From Phyto melanocephala (taxonomy: Eukaryota > Arthropoda > Insecta > Diptera > Rhinophoridae), in assembly GCA_941918925.1 (NCBI GenBank), contig OW799237.1, forward strand, positions 70,239,626-70,303,625: a stretch of 64,000 nt of DNA, written 5' to 3'. Position numbers and translations under genes: made by a program. Shown piece by piece: positions 47,668 to 58,129 of the stretch. Each line of letters opens with the position of its first letter. Position 1 is the first letter of the stretch. The notes under the pieces were generated by a model. The model was not told where the DNA came from. It made no database searches and saw only the letters and a list, made by a program, of their open reading frames with translations.

Positions 47668-48408
47668 TTATACCCTTCACCTGTGGTGCACAAGGGTATA
47701 TATAGCTTTGTCATTCCGTTTGTAATTTCTACAATTTTCATTTCCGACCCCATAAAGTATATATTTTCTGAAAGCTTATGAATAGAGGAGTCGATTAAGC
47801 CCTGACCGTCTGTCCGTCTGCCCGTCTGTCCGTGTGTTGGTTGAAATCAACTTTTAGAAGCAACTATATGTTCCTCAGATCTGTATATGGTATCAATCTC
47901 TTGGAAATATCCAGGAATGAATCGCTATTGAAATTCAGCACAATCGCCCCATAACTTTCTGAGATATGAGCAAAAAACCACGACCACCTCGTTTTTTTTC
48001 ACAATTACAACAACAACATACATACATACAGACATGTAAAAAACATACCAAACAAAATAAATTACAAAAAAAAAAAATATTAAAAATAAGAAAAAAATAA
48101 TAAAAAAAACTACAAAAAAAAATTTAAAAAAAAATTTTAAAAAAATTTTTTAAAATTTTTCTAAAAAAATTTTTTAAAAAAATTTTAAAAAAATATAAAA
48201 AAAAAAATAATAAAATATAAATAATATATTAAATAAAATAAAATTTTTTTGGCTCAGCTGGGATTCGTTGCCACATTTATTCTAACGTGTACGTATGCAC
48301 GTATTTTATATGGGATGAATGGTGATACAAACAATTGTTATTGCATGACTACACGTTGTGAAGGGTATATAAGATTCGGCACGGCCGAATATAGCACTGT
48401 TACTTGTT
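47668..48408 (+). mobile_element. HINE element D, internal module inverted
   Basis: Termini TTATACCCTTCACCTGTGG and GGCACGGCCGAATATAGC...TTACTTGTT, plus strand. The tRNA-like module (48251-48288) and the A/T array (48050-48250) are in the opposite orientation to copies A, B and C relative to the element ends. Confidence 0.8.
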
Positions 48409-48843
48409 CATTTTACCAGTATTATTACCAGAGTTATGAGAATTTTCAAATAGTATTACAAAAATTAACATTTGATTAGTTAAATTAAGAAATAGTCGTA
48501 TTACTCGTATTAACTTAAATGTTATGAGAAATTTTAAAACAATCACTAATATGTGTTTTTTTTTAACAAAAGACCATAAGTGGTTGTTCAGCATGTTTCT
48601 TATTATTTCTGAATGTTTTTGGTAGAATATGATTATTTTTAGTTAGAACCACAAAGTTAAAATAATTTAAAACTTCATTAATATGTACATGTTTTTACAA
48701 ACTTTTTTTTAAATTAAAACTTAACAATGTGCATTAATGGCGTTAAAATGTAAATAACTTTAGGTGTCAATACATAGTTCTCAATTGACATAATAAAGAA
48801 AACTAGATGATTCCGTAAAATTGGTGAAATTTACAAGTTTTAC

Positions 48844-48869
48844 CAAGGCAAATTCATATATATGCCTTG
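48844..48869. mobile_element. Collapsed 26-bp CAAGG MITE
   Basis: CAAGGCA and TGCCTTG enclose 12 bp, flanked by the direct repeat AGTTTTAC (48836-48843, 48870-48877). It looks like the two outer ends of the 46832-type MITE with the whole interior lost, still between its 8-bp duplication. Confidence 0.65.
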
Positions 48870-48877
48870 AGTTTTAC

Positions 48878-49978
48878 AATTTTACGTCAAATGTCAACAT
48901 TTAGCAAGCTTGTTTACTTTGTTCTAATCTTTGTGAAACCTTTTTTAAATATTAATACTAAATGTATTTGGAAACTTTTAAAATCTTAAATACAAATTAA
49001 TTCTAAAAGCTGTTTTGTAGCAAAATCTTAATTTAACAAATTGTATAATTTAAGCACTATCTTTCATCTCTTTAATTCATTATTTATATCATTGAATTTA
49101 TACTTGGAAAGGCGAAAATGCTAAATTTTAGTCCGATTTTAAAAACAATTAGGTAGAAAAATTATTTTGCGGCGTCCCTGATCGATCCATACTACAAACG
49201 AATATCCGTCAAACTAGGTCTAAATCCTGACACACGAAGGCGATAATAGTTTTATTCAAACATTTAAATTTTGTTGGTGACAAAAAAAAAAACCCTAACT
49301 AAAATAATTATAACTTTACAGATAACGTATGGAAACTAAATTACCATAATGTAAATTCTTTTGTAAAATTGCGTGTGAAACTATTAAATTTGATGCTATT
49401 CCATAATTTTTTTTTATTAAATGTTTTAGAAATGCTGAAAAAATCTTGTTACGGCCTTTTGATTGTGATTATTGTAAATCATGATCACTTTTGTCATTAC
49501 TTCCCTTTCTGTTATTAAAGTGAAAAGCGAATATGAAACAATCACGCGATTCCAAATAACATGTTCCGCAATTTGTACGTTTTTATATTTTAACTTAAAT
49601 TGTAATAAAACATTTTATTTCCTTCATATAGTATTTATTGGGATAACAAGTCATAATAGTTTCAAATAGCTACAACTAAAATTATGCTAAATTCGATTAT
49701 TGCTTCATTAGCTATTTGTTCTCATTTTATATTACTGAAAATCAATTTGCTACCAAATTCTCTTTTTAACATCAAAAACCTATCAGGTAAAAAAAACTTT
49801 GGTAACATACGGATTCCTTTTATACAAACATGTCCTATTACATCTAGTCAGAAACTTCCTACACAGTTAAGGTTAAATTTAAGTATAATTAGAATAGTGA
49901 TCCCTAATAATTATTCGTATTAGAAATAAATATACATTAGATTTTCTTCACTTCAAGTACTAATCCAAAGATTAACTC
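48878..49978. other. No gene recognised
   Basis: AT-rich DNA downstream of RpL41 on its own strand. Frames at 49481-49669 and 49684-49923 (plus) show no motif. Confidence 0.4.
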
Positions 49979-49984
49979 TTTATT
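49979..49984 (-). terminator. Possible RpL41 poly(A) signal
   Basis: AATAAA on the minus strand, about 250 bp past the RpL41 stop and the first such hexamer found downstream. A strong donor-like TGTGTAAGTAA at about 50200 on this strand could mean a 3' UTR intron; only transcript data would tell. Confidence 0.3.
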
Positions 49985-50235
49985 TTAAAACATTTTTTGT
50001 GCAGATGTACAAAAGTAGTTGAAAAACGCCTACAGGCCGAATATTAAACAGATTCAATGACAACCGGGAAACAACAATTAGAACCTGAAGATGTCCATTT
50101 TATAGGTTAAAAGCAGTGCAAAAGGGAATCTGTAATAAGACACAAATTAATAAAATACAACATTTAAAATTAATCCATCGTTCTTGAAGAAGTTACTTAC
50201 ACATTGTACTTGTCTTATTAGGGACCTTCATCAGT

Positions 50236-50714
50236 TTACTTGGACCTTGCACGCATCTTCCTGCGCTTACGCTTCAACCTACGCATACGCTTCTTACGCC
50301 ACTATAAATTAAAAAAAAATAGTTAGAATATTGTATAGTTCTTAAACTTGTTAAAACACGTGTTTTTTTTACATGTTGTACACACAAAAGAATTAAAAAT
50401 TTTTTGCGTTTCACACACGTAATTAAGATTTTATTTTTAGAAATGTTTTACTTTTTAGGACTGTTTGATGGAACAAAAAAAAACGCGTTTTCAGTTAATC
50501 AAAATATACAAATTGCGAAGACACCAGGCGGTAACCATTTTCACATAGAAGTCGCACATGTATTTTTTAATACAAATTTTTCTTTTTATTTACAGTGATT
50601 TCTTGCTTAACATTATCTACAATTTCTTTTGATGTTTAACACTTTTTACATCTCTTATAGTTTAACACATTATTTTATATATATTTAAACAATTATTTTT
50701 ACCTTTGCTCTCAT
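50236..50714 (-). CDS. RpL41: Ribosomal protein L41 (eL41), two coding exons
   Basis: Encodes the 25-residue, extremely basic protein of the large ribosomal subunit. Exon 1 is 50703-50714 (ATG AGA GCA AAG, MRAK), followed by a GTAAAA donor. The intron is 50302-50702, with TTTATAG as acceptor. Exon 2 is 50236-50301, starting WRKKRMRRLKRKRRK and ending ARSK before TAA. Phase 0 junction; 78 coding bases including the stop. Length and sequence match the near-invariant eukaryotic eL41. Too short for ORF callers, and the ATG codes only four residues before the intron. It lies opposite to the channel gene starting 4.4 kb away. Confidence 0.93.
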
Positions 50715-50755
50715 ATTGCTTCTAGATTCGAAGACGTCTGAAAACGAAAGAAAGA
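50715..50755 (-). promoter_or_regulatory. RpL41 5' leader with TCT-type initiator
   Basis: On the minus strand 50755-50748 reads TCTTTCTT, a match to the YC(+1)TTTYTY initiator that Drosophila ribosomal protein genes use. The inferred start is C at 50754, giving a 40-base pyrimidine-led leader to the ATG at 50714. The start is inferred from the motif only. Confidence 0.55.
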
Positions 50756-51191
50756 CAAAAACGGAAGTTCTACTATTCGTTGACTACGTTTCGTCAAGTT
50801 TCTGCGACATAGTTGTAAAATATTTATTAAGTCGATGGTCACACACGACGATTATAGTTGGGCAATTCTTGAGTTTATAGATGTTTTTACCGTTTTAGGT
50901 GAGGAGAAAACGAAGGGAAAAATAATCGCCGGTACTCGGCTATTTGAAGCAATTTTTCTTTTTTTTTTTAAATATTTGACATTTCTTTTCATTCGGTGTT
51001 TCGCTTCTTGGTGTGTAGTAATTTAAAACTTGGATTAAAAACGTCACAAATTAAACGTTTAAAATATTTCAAAATAAAAAAACACAAACAAAATATTTTA
51101 GTGAAAACATTTTAATTAAAAGCGTTAATAAAAATCAATTATATTATTTTATGTATGTTTTTATTTTTCTTATTGCTATTTACGGCAAAAG

Positions 51192-52577
51192 CAGCGTTGC
51201 CAGAAGCTCCGGAGAGAAAATCATCACTTAGGGCAAAATAATCATATTTTGAAAAAGAAAATCATCAAATCAAACATTTTATTACAATCGCAAAAAAAAA
51301 ACAATAAAAATTTATTTAGAAAACTGTTTTCTTATTAGATAAGTTATTTAAAACAAAAAATATATTAAATTGATATTAAAATAAATATACATATTCGTAT
51401 AGCAACTTGTGAATAAAATCAAATTGACAGATACTCTGTAGTATGTTAATATATTAAAATTGAATATCTATCATTCGAAATGTAGAAACATAAAAAGCTT
51501 GAATGTTTTAATATAAAAAAACAATCATACATTTAACAACACATATGAATTAAAGTATTTTAGGAATCATCTTTATTATTATACAGAATAGGTTTCATAT
51601 TTGTATTTATACCTTAATATATTTTTAATTATAGCATGAACAATCGTTTAACTTTAAGTATTATTTTGAATATAATATACCCTTAAGAGTGCTGTTATCT
51701 AATCTATTTCTAAATTTTGTTTTACTTAAATTTAAAACTTAAAATATTCGTTTAACATTTGCAGAAGAAATAGGAAAACATATTAAGGTTTTAACAAGTT
51801 TTGACAGGGTCGGAAAAGCCAAGATTTTGTCATCTCGAGTTATTTTTGAGACTTCTGACCAAAATTCTTCACAACTTAGATCATCTAAAGTTGTAAAGTG
51901 TTCGTCAAAGTGGAGAAGACGTAGTTTTCTAAGCTCGTTTTCTAAGTTTTGAACATCATTCTTATCAATTGAATAAATTTGAAAAGTTTTGTATAAAACC
52001 TTTTAAAGAAGCTACTTTTCTATTAATTATTTTTAAAGGGTCAATACAAAATAATGAAAAAAAAAGTTTTTTAAAATAATTATGGTTAAAATCAAATCGT
52101 AAAATGAAGTACAATTTTCAACAAATTTTTTTTTAATTTTCTCCAAGTTTAAGATTGGAAATTTTTTTGTTTTATAAACACGACTAAATAAATATCTTCG
52201 TTTTGTAAACGAAGCAATTCAAAAATTAAGTTCATTAATCATTCATTTATAAAATTATCTAAAATTCATCATAAATTATTTGTATTTGAGAGGATGTGGT
52301 TTCAAAAATTATGTTAACTTTGTTTATTATGTTGAGAATATACTTTAAAAACACAGATAGAGTTAGACCTGTTTTTAATAGACCTGTGACAAGCTGATAT
52401 AAAACTTTATTGGTTTAAAAATTGATTGTTGATAAGAATTGTAGAACTCTTATCGTATCTACAATAAATATAATTTCTAAAAATATAAATCATTATTTTG
52501 GGGAAAAAAATCATAAATCATATATTAGCAAAGAAAATCCTTAAAAATATGACAAAATCATGACTATGGCAACGCTG
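51192..52577 (-). mobile_element. hAT-type element nested in the Harbinger-like one
   Basis: Ends CAGCGTTGCCA and TGGCAACGCTG. Flanks GGCAAAAG (51184-51191) and GGCACAAA (52578-52585) are an 8-bp duplication with two mismatches. A transposase C-terminus is on the minus strand. The ends are close to those of the element inside the LINE at 11089. Confidence 0.75.
51739..52005 (-). pseudogene. hAT transposase C-terminal dimerisation region
   Basis: Minus-strand frame of about 85 codons with no ATG start: TFQIYSIDKNDVQNLENELR, then LSCEEFWSEVSKI, then LAFPTLSKLVKTLICFPISS and ANVKRIF before TAA. This is the FPxLSxLxxxLLxxPxSxAxxERxFS signature of the hAT C-terminal dimerisation domain, ending a few residues early. 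The frame is stopped just upstream and the catalytic region is not readable. Confidence 0.75.
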
Positions 52578-52869
52578 GGCACAAATGACAAATTGTAAGA
52601 AAATAAAAGCTAAACAAAACAAAAAAATCGCCAAAGGAATCGTCGTGTGTGAACATAAAAGCAAGTTCAAAAGAAAATATGGAAAAAGTTGGGCAATTAA
52701 AATCGTCGTGTGTGACCTTCGACTAATGGTTGTATTTTTCTGTTAATATCAGGGTTGTATTGCATAACAAAAAATTGAACGAATATGGTGCTGCTAAAAT
52801 AATTATACACAGATGGCGCATGATGTACTAGTTGAGACGTTAACCAGTAATTCGTTTACCTTTTAGGAA

Positions 52870-52934
52870 ATTTTGTGTTTTTAGTAAGGACACTATATTT
52901 TTTGAGGGATTTTGTGTTTTTAGTAAGGACACTA
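52870..52934. repeat. Direct duplication of a 26-bp unit
   Basis: TTTGTGTTTTTAGTAAGGAC within identical 26-bp units at 52870-52895 and 52909-52934, period 39 bp. Short tandem duplication; no function evident. Confidence 0.6.
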
Positions 52935-53569
52935 AATAGCGTAACAGAAAATTATTAAAATAAGATGGAGGCATAAACACATGCGAGCTAAATTTTCATT
53001 TGCAAAATTTGCTGAATGTAAAATATATACTGAATGGAAAGAGAACTTAATATGTTTACTTAATTTTAATGAAAACACAGTGATCTTAGAAATAAAAGCA
53101 TAATAGAATGAGATTCGTTGTGTAAAAGCTGACTTTAAGGAAGTAAGTTCGTCTGTATTTTTTGTTTAATAGGTTTTATATATTCAAACTGTTTAAATTA
53201 ATCTGGGCGAATTGTTTCAAATTATTCTTAACACAGTGGCCTAATTTGATACAATGACGTTCAATAGTTTGAAATATCTTAGTAGGTTTAACATAAATCC
53301 GTGTAAAGTCTTATATGAGAGTAAATATACAAATTCTCTCACAAAACGATAAATTTGCTGGAACGTAAAAAAAACCGCAAAATTTTACAGCTTTTCTTTC
53401 GAGCTCAAAGTTGATCGCTTTCAGCCGACTGGTAGCTTAGTCATTAAATGCTTAACATACTCTTCTTTTACAATTGAGAAATTAAAAGGCAAAATTTTTC
53501 TTTATTCTTTTTTAAAATTGCCTTAACCTTTTACAATTGACAAATTAGAAGGCTGACAGATATTTAGTT

Positions 53570-53600
53570 TTCTAATTATACCCTTCACCTGTGGTGTCAA
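53570..53600 (+). repeat. HINE 5' end fragment
   Basis: TTATACCCTTCACCTGTGGTG matches the first bases of HINE D and then stops abruptly. Confidence 0.45.
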
Positions 53601-54019
53601 CATGTTAACACATCTCGTTTTTCTTCTTAAAGTTTTTGTACGCGTAAAGGTACGCAAAAACTTTTTGATTCGAGTTTTCATAGAACGAGAGCTAAAACTC
53701 TTAATTTGGTATGAAAAGTTTAATTTTGATTTTTTAAGTACTGAATTTAAACACTAACAGCTGATTTAGTGATTTGACAGTGTAAAATTGTTAAACACAA
53801 AAAAAAAGTACAGAAAAAGTCTGGTTAAAAAAGAAACTTAAACTACACTCTTATAAACGTTCTAATTTACCCAATTTTTAACACAAGAAACGATTTTTGG
53901 TAAAATTGAAAGCCCACGGGTTCTCACGGTAACGTATGTCGAACGAACCTATTATTCTACGTATTTTATTTAAATTTTTTTTTTTTACATACATAAATTG
54001 ACATGGACATCACCGACAT

Positions 54020-54262
54020 GTGTGTTACATAGAACGACACCTTGTACCACACAGCTTATGAGACGTTAGACATTCTATATTGTACGATTTGACCCCGTAA
54101 GACTTATTTCTTAAGTTGCATGTCTATGAGAAGTAGCCATCAACGAATGCCAACATAACCAATGCCATCGATCAAATTCTGCCTGATTTAAACACCAGAC
54201 TGGACGTATTGCAGGACGAACATTTCGACGATGTTATACTCCATACATATTGGCATTGATAG
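54020..54262 (+). pseudogene. Mariner-family transposase C-terminal fragment
   Basis: Plus-strand reading gives HTAYET then, after a deletion, DLTP, stop, DLFLKLHVYEK and NANITNAIDQILPDLNTRLD. This matches the DLTPLDYFLWGYVKSLVY to C-terminal part of the copy at 56802-57512. Short, with stops, ends not identified. Confidence 0.55.
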
Positions 54263-54459
54263 GTCTTTGAATGGAATAAACAATTTTGATTATATGTTAC
54301 ATACATACATATATACACATTAATTTTATTTAATTTTTTAGATAAAAAGCACAAAATGAAAGACTCGTTATTATTAAATTATATTGATAAGAATTCTATC
54401 ATAAATTGTCCGTCCATATTGACAAGAATTTAAAAACATTTCTCAGCTTTTATCCGTTC

Positions 54460-54650
54460 CAAGGCATACTTGTTCATCAAGTAACCACTGTTTTGTTTAT
54501 ATCTTTTATATATAATGTTTGACATTTGAAATAAATGAGAAAAGGGAGAGAAATGTGCTTTATGTATCGACTTTGACAGCTGAAGTTTGAAATAACTAAA
54601 AAAGTAATCATCTGGCGATTTATGACTAGTTGATAAATAAATATGCCCTG
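54460..54650. mobile_element. CAAGG-ended MITE, copy 2
   Basis: 191 bp, ends CAAGGCATACTTGTTCATCA and an imperfect inverse (CAGGGCATATTTATTTATCA). The interior is similar to copy 1 (GATAATGTTTGACATTTGAAAT-like stretch, CATCTGGCGATT). The flanking bases match only partly (ATCCGTTC and ATTCGTGA), so it is older than copy 1. Confidence 0.7.
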
Positions 54651-55149
54651 ATTCGTGAAGTAAGCAATCAACTTTAATTTTTTAACCTTAAATATTATAT
54701 TTTATAATAAGGTCAAGGAGCTTTTAAAATTTTCGATTATCCATGCCTGCGAGTAGAGTTTTGTGGAATTTTTAAGCACATCTTTCATATATCGTTAAGA
54801 AAGCTTTCAAATAAAATTGTTTAAGATTAATATCACTCATTTGTGACATGGGGTCTTTAAAATAATTATGTATTTAATTCAAATTAAATAAAATATAATA
54901 AGATGAATTTTTTGGGTAAAAAAAAATGGCTAAAAATTTAATAATACGCTAATAATAATTATAATTATTTGTATTGAGTACCTACTACTAATCAGTTCAA
55001 AGTGCGAAATTTTTGAGTTAAGACCATCTTGTCGCAATTGAGTGATATGTACATATTTACATGAATGTTTTCCTTAAACTAATATTAACTTTTCTTTTTC
55101 ATCTGTCCTCTTTGTTTCATTTTCATTTGTTGTTCTTTTGCATTTGCAG

Positions 55150-55358
55150 ACTTTTTGTGTGGTTTCGAAACGTTTTCGAAAGAATTACATACATCGTTTT
55201 ACGGGCACGAAAAGTTTATTTCTTTTCCATCCCTGGAGTGTGGCGAGACGAATATGCGTGTACATAGCAACAAATCAGTATTTCGATTATTGCGTTATGG
55301 CTACAATATTGTTTAACTGTATTTTTTTAGCCATGACCGAAACAGTCGAAGAAGCTGA
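55150..55358 (+). CDS. NaCP60E: DSC1-type channel exon: pre-S1 and S1 of domain I
   Basis: First recognised exon of the voltage-gated cation channel DSC1 (NaCP60E, a four-domain relative of the sodium channel para; insect DSC1/BSC1 channels are calcium-preferring). After TTTGCAG it reads TFCVVSKRFRKNYIHRF and ends in S1 (FDYCVMATILFNCIFLAM) then TETVEEA. Donor GTAAGT follows at 55359; ends in phase 2. Wording differs clearly from para (VVVSKGKDIFRF), hence DSC1. The preceding intracellular N-terminus must be on earlier exons that I did not find here. Confidence 0.92.
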
Positions 55359-55559
55359 GTAAGTGGACAGTCAAACTTCGAAAGAATTAATAAAAAAAAA
55401 AAAATAATCTAAATCATTAAAGTTTTCCAAAGCCGCATAAAAACTATTTCACATTTACCTCATGCATTAAATGAGATCAAATCAGTCAACCCTATCAATC
55501 GATCGATCGTTCAAAACTATTAATTCTTTCGAAACTTTGGTTGTTGAAAAACAATTTTT

Positions 55560-55577
55560 TTTCTCTCTCTCTCTCTC
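55560..55577 (+). repeat. (CT)n microsatellite in channel intron
   Basis: CTCTCTCT run in the 343-bp intron 55359-55701, about 125 bp upstream of the next exon and not part of the acceptor tract. Confidence 0.8.
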
Positions 55578-55701
55578 TACCACTCTTATTGTTATGCCAA
55601 CTAATACGTCATATTAATCTGTAATACGTGGAATTATAAAGCCATGCTACGTCGCTGTGTTTGTGGGTGTTACATTTCTTTTTTTGAATTTCCATTTGCA
55701 G

Positions 55702-56029
55702 ATATATCTTCCTAGCGATTTATACCATTGAGATGGTTATAAAAATTATTGCCAAAGGCTTCCTGCTCAACAAATACACATATTTGCGCAATCCTTGGAA
55801 TTGGTTGGATTTTGTGGTCATAGCCAGTGGTTATGCAACGATCGGCATGGATGTAGGCAACTTGGCCGGGTTGCGGACATTTCGTGTGTTAAGAGCTTTA
55901 AAGACTGTTTCCATAATGCCAGGTCTAAAGACTATCATTAATGCACTACTGCACTCATTTCGTCAATTGGCCGAGGTCATGACGTTGACCATTTTTTGTT
56001 TAATGGTCTTTGCACTATTTGCACTGCAG
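55702..56029 (+). CDS. NaCP60E: DSC1-type channel exon: S2 to S5 of domain I
   Basis: Acceptor TTTGCAG; completes the split Glu codon, then S2 ([20 protein letters not shown]), S3 ([18 protein letters not shown]) and the S4 voltage sensor [20 protein letters not shown]. The sensor's basic residues are spaced every third position (R, R, R, K). S5 follows ([18 protein letters not shown]). Donor GTACGT at 56030, phase 0. No damage. Confidence 0.95.
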
Positions 56030-56112
56030 GTACGTTCGCTGTTCATTAATTTTTTTAGTTGATTTGAAATTTTGCGAATTATACGAATTACAATTATTTT
56101 CTTATCCAACAG

Positions 56113-56195
56113 GTTTATATGGGAGAATTACGCAATAAGTGTGTAAGAAATGTACCCGATGATTGGACGAATACATCAGATCTTGAATGGAGATT
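56113..56195 (+). CDS. NaCP60E: DSC1-type channel exon: S5-pore linker
   Basis: 83 bases after an 83-bp intron (acceptor CCAACAG). Reads VYMGELRNKCVRNVPDDW and TNTSDLEWR, the start of the extracellular loop, with an N-glycosylation sequon NTS. Ends phase 2 before GTAAGT; the last codon (Leu) is completed at 60508. Confidence 0.93.
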
Positions 56196-56695
56196 GTAAG
56201 TTTCAACTTTTGTACATTCATAAACATATTTATATTTATCCATCAAAGCATAACTACAGACGAGAATAAAGACTGTTTTATAGACTAAGCTGAACTATAA
56301 TCCCTACTTTAATCTAGACTATATATAATGTGATTGCACTTCGGAAAAAAATATGAAATTTGACAATTGGAAATTTTATAATTTTTTATAGAATAGACCA
56401 GAGGCCATGCTATCTTATTCTTATGTGGCTATTATAACCAAGAGTCAGTTTTAATAAAAGGCAAAATAGAACGCCAACTATTCTTTTCATTCCAATGTAG
56501 ATTGGGACGCCTTTTTCGGCGTTGACAACCGGCTTGTTCTTTGTATTTTTATGCGCTTGACTACATCTACGTCGACGTTAGGCTCATGGTTTATTCTAAT
56601 TAAGAATCTATCATCAACGTGTTAAGGGCCATAGATCTTACAGTTAATTGTTCTCTTAAACACCGCCAACAATGACATCTAGCCTTTTTATTGTA

Positions 56696-57624
56696 CCGGG
56701 TGTTTTTTTCAGTGGTATAGAACTTCGAATTGAAATAAAACACAAGAAAATCGTTTTAATGACCATCAATTTGGCTTTATTGGAAGGATAATTTTATGCC
56801 ATTAATGTTTAAATATAATTTCAGGCATGTGGCCGCCGCGGCTGGTTCGAATAAAGCCAATTCTACAGGTCCAATTTTTAACCACTTTTTCGAGCATATG
56901 GGGCCGTATGTCGGCAATAACGCCACGAATGTTGGCTTCTAATTCCCCTAACGTTTCTGGTTTGTTGGCGTAGACGAGCGACTTCACATATCCCCAAAGA
57001 AAATAATCCAATGGTGTCAAATCACACGATCTTGGTGGCCAATTGACAGGTCCATTCCGCGAAATTATGGGCTCATCGAATGTTTCCTTCAATAAATCGA
57101 TTGTGGCGTGCGCTGTGTGGCATGTAGCGCCGTCTTGTTGAACCCACAACTCATCCACATTCATGCCATCCAATTCGGGAACAAAATAGTCGGTTATCAT
57201 GGCTCTATACCGGTCTCCATTAACGGTAACTGCCTCTCCAGCATTATTTCGGAAGAAGTATGGCCCAATGACTCCACCAGCCCATAGAGCACACCAAACA
57301 GTCAGTTTTTGTGGATGTAATGGCGTCTCAAGGGTCGCATGTGGATTCTCTTCACTCCAAATGCGGCAATTTTGCTTGTTGACGTAGCCATTCAACCAAA
57401 AATGAGCCTCATCACTGAACAAAATTTTGCGGTAAACTTCGCGAACTGAACCGTTATATTCGAAATAAATTTGCACGATTTGCAAGCGTTGTTCTTTTGT
57501 CAACCTGTTCATGATGAAATTGCAAACCAAACTGAACATAAATGACATTAGAGTTGCCAGATTTGACCACAAAATGCCAGTTTTATCTCTATTCGAAAAA
57601 CAAACCTGTAAAAAAAACACCCTT
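56696..57624 (-). mobile_element. Mariner-family element, internally deleted
   Basis: TA duplications at 56694-56695 and 57625-57626; inverted ends GGGTGTTTTTTT. 929 bp, with an open transposase frame (56802-57512) that lacks the DNA-binding part. It is the youngest-looking mariner of the window and lies in the channel intron inside the LINE relic. Confidence 0.85.
56802..57512 (-). pseudogene. Mariner-family transposase, N-terminal domain deleted
   Basis: Starts MNRLTKEQRLQIVQIYFEYN at 57512 (the frame is open further up, but this Met matches other copies). After REVYR it jumps straight to KILFSDEAHFWLNGYVNKQN, losing the helix-turn-helix region. All three catalytic acidic positions are visible: the Asp of FSDEAH, of VQQDGATCHTAHAT and of RSCDLTPLDYFLWGYVK. 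It ends with a C-terminal RGGHMPEIIFKH. About 236 residues against roughly 340 expected. The frame is intact, but without a DNA-binding domain it should not transpose itself. Confidence 0.8.
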
Positions 57625-58129
57625 TACATGTTTCGGCACCATAGAGTAGGACGGGTAAGTAGAGCAATTCGCACAACGTTATTTCAGTTTTTAGCGACTT
57701 CAACATTGTAGTTTCTTAAATAAATAAAGTACTTTGTTTACTTCTAGACCCATATTTTTAGAATGCTTCTTAAGTTCCGCAAAGGTTACGCTTACTGCTC
57801 GCATGTTGCAACCAATGATGACGATATTGTCAGCATATGTTAGCATCATGAGACTTTTGTTGTGCGCAATGCCGGTGGTTTAAATTTTAGTTTTTTTGCA
57901 AAATCTTCTCCATTAGCAAGTTGTAGAAGTAGCATGGTAAGGCATCGCCTTGCCTTAAATCTCTCTTCGTATTAAAGATATTGGAGAGGATCGCTCCTAT
58001 TTTGACGCCGCTTTTGTATTTTTCAGCATCATTATGCAAAGCTGCACTATTTTTGCTGAAATACCAAGTTCAGCGATGGAGATATAAAAATACTTCCTTC
58101 TTCTGGATGTCTAATTTTCGATTACTTTT

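Larger units (their letters stand above)
50831..52723. mobile_element. Harbinger-like element upstream of RpL41
   Basis: Inverted ends GTCGATGGTCACACACGACG and GTCGAAGGTCACACACGACG, continuing about 26 bp, flanked by TAA on each side (50828-50830, 52724-52726). The 3-bp TAA duplication fits PIF/Harbinger. A second partial end (CGTCGTGTGTGAAC) lies at 52633-52646. It contains a hAT-type element (51192-52577). Without it only about 500 bp remain, with no transposase. Confidence 0.7.

Noticed and set aside
50404..50598. 64-codon plus-strand ORF near RpL41
   Set aside because: Lies in the RpL41 intron on the other strand; no similarity to the missing channel N-terminus or anything else recognised.
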